Below, in pieces: positions 33,687 through 43,913 of a stretch of 64,000 nt of DNA. The DNA is taken from NCBI GenBank assembly GCA_025093985.1, contig JACAAK010000003.1, positions 2,976,001 to 3,040,000 on the forward strand, in the 5' to 3' direction. A model generated the notes under the pieces. The model was not told where the DNA came from, did not search any database, and was given only the letters and a program-made list of their open reading frames with translations. The stretch comes from Calvatia gigantea (lineage: Eukaryota; Basidiomycota; Agaricomycetes; Agaricales; Lycoperdaceae). The translations under genes and the position numbers were made by a program. Each line of letters opens with the position of its first letter. The first letter of the stretch is position 1.

Positions 33687-35950
33687 TTACTGGTGAGCCT
33701 GCATGATGGCGTCGGAGATGAAAACGCCAGAAACTTGTCGACCTCCGAACCATCGTCCATTGAGTCCTTGTACGGCTTTCTTAGCAGATTCAATGTCATC
33801 AAACTTGAGATAGATTTCTCCCTGTCAAGGCGTGAAAGGGTGAGCGGGGTGAAGCGAGAAAAAGACCCACCTGTGAATCTCTTTCAACTTTAATTGCCAG
33901 CACCTTGCCATATTTGCTTTCACACTCTCCTTTGACGTCCTCGGCTAAGTCTTTATCCCAGTCCTTCTCAGTTTCCCTGGGTTCAGAGTTGAATTGCAGG
34001 GGCACGTTTTAGATATGGGAAGGGCTTACTCTTCAGGATCAAACATATTCTTGAGAAGCACAGACCGAGACTGCATTGATTGGGGTATATTTGGACGTTG
34101 ACTGAGGGTGGAGTTAGCCTTTGCCAATTCGAAAGAACCAAATGAACTTACACAGGCTCAGGTCGAGGCGCGGGTTGATCAGTCCTGGCAAGCTTCTGCA
34201 TTAGTGCTTGGCGTGATGCAGCATTAAGGTTACCGCCTGTACTTTGATAGTGAGTGGTTGTATTGCCGGTACACGAGTTACATACCTCCAGATTCATCGA
34301 GAGAGTCTACTTGGGTGTATTTAGCTGTTCCTTTCTCGTGGACAGTATTGACCCGAAGCTGGACGGACTTTATATGAGACTTGGGTAGTGAAAAGGGCCC
34401 GGGCTTACCGTGCGACCAGCCAGTTCAAATCCTTCCATCTGCTGCAATGCCATCCTAGCATCTTCAGCTCTCTTATACCTGGAATGTCTGTCAATGGAGT
34501 TATTTCGCTTCGGGCAGAAATATTTACTGGACGAAAGCATAACCTTTGCTCCGGCCAGTCATAGGGTCCCTATGTAGATCAACGAACTCGAGTTCACCGA
34601 AAACTTCAAAGACCTGTTTTATATCCGACTCAGTGAGATTGAAATGTAGGGATCCGACATAGAGACTGCAAAGATACGTCAGTATAACGGGGGAGTAGAA
34701 GTGGTCAACCTGGTTACATTGCTCCATGGGGCGCGCTAACTCCTGGTGGCAAGTTGATACTCCTAGAAACCCAACGTTAGTCAAAGCACGGAGACACACC
34801 AGGAGACAACGTACCCATCACCTGCATGAGTCTTGTTCCTTTCAGCTTCTGTCAGTTGTACCATGATAGGCAGACCCATGACGACAGTCCCAGAAAGAGC
34901 TAACGCCTTTTCTATAAGGTCAATGGACCGGAACTCAACATATCCAATTCTAAATGAGTAGATATGTGAAACATGGAGGTGGGAAATTCTCAATAACTTA
35001 CCCCTTGGATCTCCTGGATAACCTGTCTGTGACAATCCTGGCGTCCATAACAGTGCCTTCACCAAGTTTGTCTTCAAAGAAATAGCCTAAGTCTCGAGCT
35101 GTCAATCGAGCAGCGAGCTGGGACACAAATACTGAGCGGGCTTCAGAGTCGTCTTCTTTCGGCTCATCCGGGTTGTAGTCCTCCCCAGGTTCATAAGAAG
35201 GAGAAAGTCGCCTGTGGTGAAGTTGGTATATGCAATATAAACGTAAATTAAGAGTGCGCACCTCGTCGGAGGCACCGGACTCCTCGTTCGATGACGTCGA
35301 TCCTTGTACTCTTCGTCGTCCACAACAGAAGGCCTACCCTCTCGACGACGGTGATCTCGGTCTCTTCGATATCTGGCTGGATCATCGAATTCGTCTCGTG
35401 GATCGAGAGGAGTCCTACCTCCAGGCCGTCTGTCGGGAGAACGATCTCTGTGGACAGAGCGAGGGCTATGGCTAGGAGCCTTTTCGTCGGGGTCCTCATC
35501 GGACCTCCTCCTTTTCGCGCGTTCCTCACCCTCGAGCTCTTCAATTTCGTCGCGTTTGCGTCTTCGGTCTTTTTCGCGGTCTTCACGATCCCTTTCTCGC
35601 TCCCTATGCCGGCTATGGCCTCCTCCACTTCGATGGGATCTGCTGTCACCCTCTCGGTCACGACGCCTCTCCCTTTCTCTATCCCTATCTTTGTGTCGTT
35701 CTCGAGAGCGGTCACGATATTCCCTGCTACGGCTTCTTTTCCTTCTATCATTATGGTCGCCCCGGTCTCTGTGTCTGTCTCTCTTCTCTCTTTCACGTTC
35801 CCTGGAAGTCGACCGTTGGGATCGCCTCGTCCTCAGGGTGTCAGTTGAGTGACTGTGGAGACTGGTTTTTAAAGAAAGAGCTTCGATGCAAGCTGTATGA
35901 ACTCACGACCTCTCTTTAGTTGCTTTTTCTACTTCCATTGGTGATGACAT
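33687..35950 (-). CDS. RSD1: RBM39/Rsd1-like SR-type splicing factor
   Basis: Nuclear RNA-binding protein of the CAPER/RBM39 family, a U2AF-related splicing coactivator. Twelve exons: 35907-35950, 35262-35852, 35002-35211, 34815-34949, 34718-34762, 34528-34665, 34409-34478, 34286-34358, 34152-34236, 34030-34101, 33871-33976 and 33687-33821, 567 residues. An Arg/Ser/Asp/Glu-rich N-terminus of about 200 residues precedes RRM1 (RSVFVSQLAARLTARDL; SKGIGYVEFRS). RRM2 follows (LYVGSLHFNLTESDI; SKGYAFVQYK). A linker leads to a C-terminal UHM-type RRM3 (RSVLLKNMFDPEE; GEIYLKFDDIESAKKAVQGL; GRWFGGRQV). The order and the UHM domain identify the family. It is convergent with the permease. Confidence 0.95.
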
Positions 35951-36133
35951 CGCGTGAAAGACGGTGCTGCCCGCAGAGCTCGGTGAGGAAAAAGGTTACT
36001 GGGGGACTGTATTTTGCAGTGTTTGTCCCTGGCTGGCACGTGCTCGCAAATAAAAGCCAATTTTAGATTTATCATGTGTGCGAACCGCACAGATCACAAG
36101 ATACCGTTATTACTACCATGGACCACAGAAAAT

Positions 36134-37633
36134 TTATTCCAACAAACCAGCCAGACGAGCCCTGACCCTCTTCTCCGCCTGCCCAAGTGCAGTCTCTTCT
36201 GTGCGACGATACAATTCGTTCAGTGGATTTGCTGCTCCCTCTTTCTCCAAGTCATCTTCGAGCTTCGAAAATTCGCTGGAGAATCTTCCGCTCAGTATCT
36301 AACAACATCATCATTACACTTTCAAGCTATTCAATTAAAGAAATTGACCTGATTGTTCAAGATATCTTCAAAATGATTTCTTGCAGCGGCTCCGTCTAGA
36401 GCCAGTGCTCCGCGTAATTGTCCGAATTGCGAGCAGGTCGAATGATGTTTCAACTAAGAGTTATGAGAACACAAGTCGGAAGAGGAAAGCGTCGCATACC
36501 TGAGTAATGAAGCCCTCTTCTGCAGCCCTTTCAAATATCTCTGCAGGCTCCTTGGACATCCACCTGTTACCGGTCAACCATTCCGGTTTTCAATCAATCC
36601 TGACCTAGTAGCGAAGTGATGCTCACATCTCATAACATAACGCTTCGTCGGAACATCCTGCCTTTTGGAGGACATTGAAGGCCTCTCTACCGTCCTGTTC
36701 AACACGAGCGCATGTTCGTTTTGAACGACTGACCTGAAAAGCATGATGATATTGGGCCAGAGAGCCTGCTCTTCATCAAGATATGAGATACACCTTTGAA
36801 TGTGACAGTTATATACCACACCTGCAAGCAAGTCCATGATAGTCTCCTCACGAGCAGATGATGCAATTGCTCCCGCTTTCGTGGCACCAATGACCTTAGA
36901 CAGTGCTAAGGCGAGAGGCAGTGCATTTCCGGAACCATCTTGTTCAACGGAAACAAAACAAGGGAACCCTTTGCCCTTCTGATATAAGGAGCGCACTGAC
37001 GACCCAATCATTCTGATTACCACTTCAGATTCAGGAGAGAAAACTAGTTGGGTGGGATGAGAGCAAACCTTGGAGCGACCATCACGACATTGTGCGTTGG
37101 TTTGAATTGGAGCAGCTTGAAGAGAACATTGTATCCGCTAGCCACTACGATGGTAGCGTTTCCCTTCAATTGATTTGCGAAGCTGTCATTGAATACTCGG
37201 GGTTGAACTTGATCGGGAATGAGGAGAAACAGCACTAGTTATGTCTTAGTCCCCAGAAGAGTGTGCGGTATATCAAGGTTAACCTACCATCAGCCACCGA
37301 TGCAGCCTTCTCGAAGTCATGTTCGACAATGAATCCTTTAGCCTTCGCATCGTCTGCATACGAATCCTTCCTGTTGGCGATGAGGATCTTGTCGTTGGGA
37401 ATCCCAGAATCCCTCAGGTTCTGAGCTTGGGCAGCTCCCTGGTTTCCGTATCTGGAAGGTGATAGTTCGAACGAAAGGGACGGAGGCTCAGCAGCACTCA
37501 CCCAAGGAATACTATCTGCTTTCCAGTGAGAAGACCAAGGTCTGCGTCCGCGTCGTAATAACTGAAGGTGAGTTGATGAGAATCTATGTCAATGCTAACT
37601 TGACAAAATCAACTACATTTTAGCTGAGGGCAT
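36134..37633 (-). CDS. Short ketol-acid reductoisomerase-like protein (KARI paralogue)
   Basis: Rossmann-fold reductoisomerase resembling bacterial-type KARI-like proteins more than mitochondrial Ilv5. Ten exons: 37617-37633, 37502-37561, 37288-37451, 37069-37234, 36822-37012, 36734-36770, 36627-36686, 36500-36563, 36349-36453 and 36134-36298, 342 residues. The first exon gives only MPSAKI before YYDADADLGLLTGKQIVFLG and YGNQGAAQAQNLRDSG, so no mitochondrial presequence. LFLLIPDQVQPRVF, MVAPRMIGSSVRSLYQ and GAIASSAREETIMDLLAEQ follow; the last keeps the Asp-x3-Glu metal ligands. The C-terminal helices read EALCYEMWMSKEPAEIFERA. Cytosolic location and a non-branched-chain role are inferences. 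Confidence 0.85.
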
Positions 37634-37914
37634 ATTCAAGTTGTCGTTGAGATTGCAAGAGACGATTTCAGCTCAACTTTTAAAACAGTTGCCTCAAGAT
37701 ATAATCCCTGATAACGCCTTTGGAACCTTGTTCCGGTTCACTGCTTGTGAGAAAATCTTCAAGTCAAGGTCATGGGGATTGAAAAATCCATTGCTGAGCG
37801 GTCCGGCTCTCCGTTTTCTTCTCAGATAGATGGAATCTTATGCCGCTGAGACTTCTTTCTCCGTCTGGGATTGTATTTGAGGGGGGATGTATCTGGATGA
37901 CCTCGAAAGCCCAC

Positions 37915-38992
37915 ATGAGTCTTGCCGCAAACAAAATTGTCTGCATAACTGGTTCTTCAAGAGGAATAGGACGAGCTTGGTGATCCCCCTTGCTTAACGT
38001 CAAAAGAGCGGTTCCCTGAACAAGTTCACAAACAGTGCGATCGATTTCGCAAAGCATGGGGCGCGTGGCCTGATATTGCATTACTACGGCGACGCGGAAA
38101 CGGAGGCCGAGGTACAATCCCTTCGAAGTCAGCTGGAGAGTGCTACGTTGAACATTGTTACCGTACCTGGTGACATTGGGGATCCAACGATCTCAGCCAA
38201 GGTAAACTGCCCGCTCTGGTGACGGCTCCCAATTGATTGCTGCCTAGTTGGTAGATTGTCGACGCAGGCGTCTCCGCTTTCGGCCGAATTGATGTCCTAG
38301 TCTCGAACGCTGGTATCTGCCCGTTCGCAGAATTTCTGACCATGCCCCACGCCGTCTGGGAAAGGACGAGAAATGTGAATCTGGATGGTTCCTTCTATAT
38401 CGTACAAGGTGAATTCCGGGTTAAAATTACGTCCAAGATTCGTCATTGAACATTCCCTGTAGCTGTTGCGAATCAGATGAAGAGCCAGATTCCACAGGGA
38501 GGTTCTATCATTGGCATATCGTCTATTTCGGCACTGGTGGGAGGAGAACTTCAATGGTGCGGATCTCTGCAAATCTGACTAATTCACCCTAACGTATTTC
38601 AATCGCCCTCTTCCACTCCCACAATCCGGCGCCTTCAGCCATTATACCCCGACCAAAGCAGGGATCCTTTCCCTCATGCAGAGTTGTGCTGTGGCACTCG
38701 GGAAATACGGTATTCGTGCTAACGCCATTCTTCCTGGAACCATTGCAACGGACATTAATAAAGAAGACCTATCTGATCTTGACAAAAGAGAGTACATGAC
38801 TAAACGCACCGCTCTCAAGAGGCTCGGAAGTAAGCGGTAGCTTCTTCCTGGGTTTTGCTGTGCTAAATGCGTGGTCCTACAGCCCCTGAAGACATTGCTG
38901 GTCCCGTTATCTTTCTTGCTAGTGACCTGGCGAAGTATGTAACAGGTGCATCCCTTTTAGTTGATGGGGGTTTGTTTGTGAACCTTCAGTAA
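37915..38992 (+). CDS. LRA1: L-rhamnose 1-dehydrogenase-like SDR
   Basis: Short-chain dehydrogenase, probably oxidising L-rhamnose to the 1,4-lactone in the fungal non-phosphorylating pathway. Exons: 37915-37979, 38036-38201, 38255-38408, 38463-38556, 38639-38829 and 38883-38992, 259 residues. Cofactor loop [15 protein letters not shown] motif [15 protein letters not shown]; catalytic Ser in [15 protein letters not shown]; Tyr and Lys in [35 protein letters not shown] and [12 protein letters not shown] are nearly the wording of characterised yeast L-rhamnose dehydrogenases, so the call goes beyond a generic SDR. Substrate specificity is inferred from similarity only. The cupin gene lies 99 bases downstream, convergent. 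Confidence 0.88.
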
Positions 38993-39090
38993 AGAGATAT
39001 TTTTGACGTCAAACAACATGGTGGTTAAATTGACTTATGTCCCGGTGGTCCGCAAAGGACCGGGATTTGCGGGATTTACATGGCGGTGCA

Positions 39091-39863
39091 TTATGATTTG
39101 GGCGGGTAAGGAACGAAAGCAGGTTCAAGGGGTTTTCCGTTCACAATCGCTGGTTTTGCAGCAATAAGAACGGAGACCCACCTGGCAGGCTGATTGTCAG
39201 AAGGGTTCTTCCACGCATGCATGGTCCCTCGTTGGATGACAGTATCCCCCGCATTCTTCAAGTACGTCTCAGTACCATCTTCGGTAATGAGGATGAGCTC
39301 TCCAGAGACTGGGTCGCACGAAAATATTAGAAATTATTTTTATTGATATAAAGAAACCAACAAACCCAGAATATTGTAATCCAGAGAGTTAGTGCGGTGC
39401 TGATTATGCGGGTAAGAATCATGGTGCCAAGGGGGGGATGACAAGGGGGTTCTGACCATAGGTGTAATGGCTCCAGGTTCCAGTTCTGTCGAGCGAAGAT
39501 TGGTGCCCGAAGGATGGACAAGACCAAAGTTGTTGGCATCATCAACAATACGTTTCGCTCCATCCTCACTGGCAAAAATGCGACGTTTAATCAGGATCAA
39601 GGAAACCCCAAGAAGATTTACCGAGTATTATTGTCATTTACTGGGATACCATCAGTTGTAACCCAAATAGCCCCTGATTGAGCCCTCGGGACTGCCTCCA
39701 TGGACTTCCATGCATGGTGAATGGGTTTCATACAGGGACGTTTGGCTAGACTCACCTCTTGCTCAAGCAGGACATCGCTTTCAACTACGGCGAGACCCTG
39801 GCCGTCATGGGTCGTAACAACTCGTCGCAGTGGAGGAAGTAAGGAAAAGGATGGATTAGACAT
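39091..39863 (-). CDS. Small single-domain cupin protein
   Basis: A 181-residue cupin of unknown substrate, a type common in filamentous fungi beside catabolic genes. Exons: 39756-39863, 39622-39695, 39457-39568, 39366-39399 and 39091-39308. MSNPSFSLLPPLRRVVTTHD leads to AIWVTTDGIPV, then LEPGAITPMHRTNSLDYNIL, where cupin motif 1 would place metal ligands (the second His is replaced). GELILITEDGTETYLKNAGD comes next, and motif 2 TVIQRGTMHAWKNPSD. The C-terminus is PAFVPYPPKS. Next to LRA1 it might isomerise or epimerise a sugar derivative, but nothing in the sequence proves that. Confidence 0.88.
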
Positions 39864-40183
39864 TTCTGTGAGAGATGAGATGGTTCAATGGATATAAGGT
39901 GTCCGAGAGATCCGAAGAAGAGTATGCAGGGTTTCAGGCTGAGCCGCACTTGACAGAATGCATGATATCAGATACCCTATCACATGTTGTGGGCACACCA
40001 TGGTCTGGATATAAGTGGGGACTGGCGTGTGATGAACGAAATGAATAAAGTAAAGAATTTCAGAAGTTTAACATGTTGAGAGCAGACTGAGTAATTTTCG
40101 GTTGAGTAACGTCCGAGTTGGTGGTTCACTGCTTATAAGCGAAAGCACTACAATACAGGGGAAATGCCGAACACCAGTGTGAG
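39864..40183. other. Intergenic, nothing recognised
   Basis: This 320-base gap lies between the cupin start and the PEX16 stop. It should carry the cupin promoter. Confidence 0.35.
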
Positions 40184-41551
40184 TTAAGGGGCAGTATCTA
40201 ACGGGGTGTTATTGGCAAATCAGTGGAGGAGCGAGTTGAACGTACAATAATAATATTCGTCAATCAGTGGGATCCAATCTTTCATCAATGCGCCAAACAA
40301 TCCTAGCAGTGGTGCACGTGAAACGCTGGTCACGAAGGATTCAAGTTTCGGCCTTAGGACAGACATAAGTAAAGTCAGCTCAAATAGAAGCCCAGCCCAT
40401 ACTGACCGAGTATAGGTTTCCCAAATTGAACCGCGGAGAAGATACCACAACATATCCTTATCTCTCCTAGCGTACTCTGATCTTTCGAGTAAAGCAGACG
40501 GTGGTGGCGTCCTTCTGAGGTAACGTGAGATGAACTCCATGGCGAGAGTGGCCATGAGGGCGCGATTTGTGCGTTTCTTGGTACGTTGGTCGTATGCCAA
40601 CAAGGACGCTGCAATGTAGGAAATTAGCTTCCGGAACTAGTGAAATATGGATGAGCGAACCATAAACAAGTGGTCGAATGATATAGATAATTTCTGCGAG
40701 CCAATCCTTGGGGGTAGAAAGGGATTTCAACAAAGACAAGGCAGGTTTCACAGAAGATGTAGTCAAAGCCTTTGGCAAGAGGAAATCTTCCACGGTCATG
40801 TCAGAACGCGTTGGTGGGGGTGGCGTCGTCAAAAGGGGATGTGGGGGAAGGGATAAATAATTGTTTTTTAAATGATCGGGCGTCGTAGGAGGAGACGATG
40901 CCAGGGAGGACGGCGCCAATATTGGAGAGGACTCGGCGCTTGAAGGCGGAAGAACGGTCGGGTCAAAATCACGTTCTGGGAGAGGCGGGGAGAGGAGAAG
41001 TTTATGTGTCACTTTCAGAAGTAGGAGGCGTAGTACAACTCTTTGGAAAAGATGGTCAGAATAAGGATCGTCAAGTTAGAAATCTGCTTCATTTACTTGA
41101 TAGCTTCAATGACGACGACCCCCCTCCAGCGATTCTTTTCAGACACCTTGCGACGGAGACCCATTTCGATCACGAGCTCTGTGAAACGCAACAGCTCAAG
41201 AATACGAGCAGCCCATTTGTACGACGGAGTTTTGTTTATCCATGCCTTGGTGTATCGAGTGTGCAGGGATGATGGAATTAGAGGTCGATACTTGGGGTTA
41301 TTCTCAGCAACCTTAGCAAGGACAGTGTCATGATACATGCTTGTTGCGTTCATGAGCGCAGTCACTATTCAAAGTTCAGATTACGGGTCTGGGAATTGAG
41401 TGGGATACGAACAGGCTTCAGACGCGAGTTCGGCATCCTTGAATCTGCCAGGAAGGAACCAAGTAATGGATCTGAGAGAGGATTCTAGGCTCGAGATGGT
41501 AGAGACATTGTTTAAGAGGAATGTTTCATATTTTGCGAGAGAAAAGGACAT
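40184..41551 (-). CDS. PEX16: Peroxisomal membrane protein Pex16
   Basis: Peroxin that recruits Pex3 and membrane proteins during peroxisome formation. Exons: 41413-41551, 41097-41364, 40661-41040, 40407-40608, 40246-40352 and 40184-40197, 369 residues. It starts MSFSLAKYETFLLNN, then SLESSLRSITWFLPGRFKDA, ALMNATSMYHDTVLA, SYKWAARILELLRFTELVIE and LAEIIYIIRPLVYASLLAYD. The last exon of 14 bases (TAP plus stop) completes DEYYYYTAP, a normal Pex16 end that the unspliced frame misses. A Ser/Pro-rich insert of about 60 residues sits mid-protein. Start 41551 is the first ATG that gives the family N-terminus. Confidence 0.96.
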
Positions 41552-42161
41552 GAGCGAGGACAAGGAGTGTAGGAAGGTCGGAGAAAGAGACAGAGTTGTG
41601 AATGCGGAGAAAGCCGATCCAAGTCCACCAGAATGTGATTTCCCATCGCTTCAGACCTTCAAAGCTTCACCGGTGTTCCCACGCGTGTATTTACGCCCTG
41701 TCAACTGGCTGGCTTCACGAGCACAGAGTACATTTGATTGACGCTCGGTTAAGCCAATACATGACGAAATGGCAGGACAAAACAGGTGTTTCGTGTCCAT
41801 GAATTTTGGCAGGCCTCAGCTTTGCGACCGACTCCAGCGCGTCGCAACCCTTGGCGCTGTGAATATCTGTGCCAACGAGCGCCGGACGACGTGGACTATG
41901 AATAAATTGATGCACGGACCCTTGCGAGTTTGCCTCTTTTGTGATCCAGATTAGCAGGACAATGGTGACTGTCATTGGATCACCTCGTGGACCGTGGCAA
42001 ATCAGACCAAATTTCCCAACTTTTCCTCCTCTGGGTTCTTGCCTCCTTTGTATGTAAGACGACTTGCCTCCCTCAGTGCGAGATCCTGGCCGTCATTTTG
42101 GAGGTCTGCCGCCCCCCCCCCCCGCCCCCGGTACCCCCTTGTGTCTCGTCCAGCTGCAGCT
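41552..42161. promoter_or_regulatory. Divergent promoter region, PEX16 / coiled-coil gene
   Basis: This 610-base gap lies between divergent starts. It contains a C-tract near the plus-strand start (separate entry) and no recognised gene. Confidence 0.4.
42112..42129 (+). repeat. Poly-C tract
   Basis: Twelve C, one G and five C lie 33-50 bases upstream of the ATG at 42162, presumably in the 5' leader. The length is likely unstable, and it is a weak spot for sequencing. Confidence 0.9.
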
Positions 42162-43711
42162 ATGTCCAAACCACTTGATTACCTGCGGCTGAGTCCTGTC
42201 CGAGGCCAACTCGAGCCATATGACCCGAAATCACCTTCAGGATGGAGATATATCCAAACAACAGATACCCTCAATGAACTCAAGGTACTATCTGCCTTTT
42301 CTTGCGTATCTCTGGATTAGTCAAACGGCGTACTTCTCTCCAGGTCCTAATACCTCCCGGTACAGCTGCTATGTACGAACAGCTCCTCAAACTCGAAAGC
42401 TACGAGCTTACGAAGAAATCGATAAATTGGGACCGAATTGTTGAGATTCGACATTTGAAGGAACGTATGGTTAGAAAATGCCAAAAACTGGCGAAAGCCT
42501 CTCTACCTAAGTCATTGTCCCTATTCCAAACTTTTATTGCGCCTGAGGACTTTCGCGTCAAGGAGATGGAAAAATGGTTTCGCGAGCAACAGAAGCGAGC
42601 AAACGCGACCGCCCTTCGACGTGCCTCAAGTTCCATCGCGCAACCAGCTTCAAGTCATAACAACACCCATCCCCAGTGTCCGCATTGTGTAGCTGGTGCA
42701 TATTCTACTTATCCCCCTGCTGCACACCACCTAATCCGCCCTCGCTTTTAGTACCCCCACCAATACCCAACCTTCAACATGTGGTGGCGGACACAACTGC
42801 CAACTCGAAAACGACATCTAAATCAGGGCTGTATTCGCGGGCTCAAGCCCTTCTCAATGCGTCTCGTGCCAGTGAAACCAGAGCGAACTACCTCACTCCC
42901 TGTGAACCAGGCACAAGCAGCACGTTTTTCAACGCGCGCTTCCGTCGTCTCCCCTTCACCTTTACCAGTGCTTCTCCGGGGCCAGCGCTCACAGTTCGGT
43001 CTTGACGACGAACCTGGTCAAGCAGAATCCGCGTTAGGAGACCCCGAACTTCCGGAGTCTTCAAGTGGTGATACTCCACCACCACCTATACCCAGGGATA
43101 TTCCCGCGGAAGTAATTAAAGCGCCTGGAACTTCGCCGCAATCATCTGGCGATGAGACCTCGCCTGATCCAAGCGGAACAGTTCGTCGCAGAAGAAGTTG
43201 CATCAAGCGGGGAAGTGTGAGCGAACTTGGAGCCAAGACTGTATCCTGGGCCGACGATCAAGACTTGGACAATCAGGTATCCAGATACGCATCCGCTGCA
43301 CGCGACGCTCAGGCTTCCGGTAAGCTACCACACCATCGTTCTTTGGGTGACTTTGATCGTCGGATTAGGTCGCAAATGGGAAGAAATCAGGGAGATCTAC
43401 CTCGAACAAATATCCGGGCTCGAAGTACTCCAAATGCAAATCCAGGATGGACTAGAGAATCTGAGAACAGAATCGGAACACCTCAAACGTATCGATGAGA
43501 CAATATGTCGCCAGCGTGAGCAGCTTCACCTCACCTTTGATGAATTTGAACGCAAACAAAACGTCTTCAACAACAAAGGTTGGTCTTCACCTTATTACGT
43601 AGCAAATTGTACTGACACTATCACGTAGTTAAAGAAGCTCTTGAGCAAGCTGATGATGTTATGTCAAGAAATGGCCTGCATAAAAACACCCTTTCGATTA
43701 CGAACGAGTAA
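42162..43711 (+). CDS. Hypothetical protein with C-terminal coiled coil
   Basis: Function not recognised. Exons: 42162-42284, 42344-42695, 42752-42901, 42969-43319, 43369-43578 and 43629-43711, about 422 residues. The N-terminal third has WRYIQTTDTLNELK, MYEQLLKLESYELTKKSINW and basic helical segments. A CPHC pair follows in PQCPHCVA, then an acidic Ser/Pro-rich linker with RRRSCIKRGSVSELG and KTVSWADD, which resembles a PP1-docking or phosphorylation region. A heptad-rich helix (EIREIYLEQISGLEVLQMQI; ESEHLKRIDETICRQREQLH) ends the protein. The 42902-42968 intron is chosen by phase and is the least certain join. Confidence 0.7.
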
Positions 43712-43913
43712 GATAATGAAACTTCTACTTGTTGGTCTTTATTCTTCTATTGTGTCATGTATTCGCTGTATAAATTCCCGACATCTATCATCTATCGAGG
43801 GCGTTAGCCGGAGTGGTACCTATTTGATATGATCTATATGCCCTAAATTCCTGGTGGGCCTTGAGGCAATATTGAAATCGCAAAATGAGTGAAACGGACA
43901 GTAAAATCTATCA

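Noticed and set aside
35248..35848. Long open frames on both strands over the RS-rich exon
   Set aside because: The Arg/Asp/Ser repeat keeps several frames open. Only the frame that splices into the RRMs is real.
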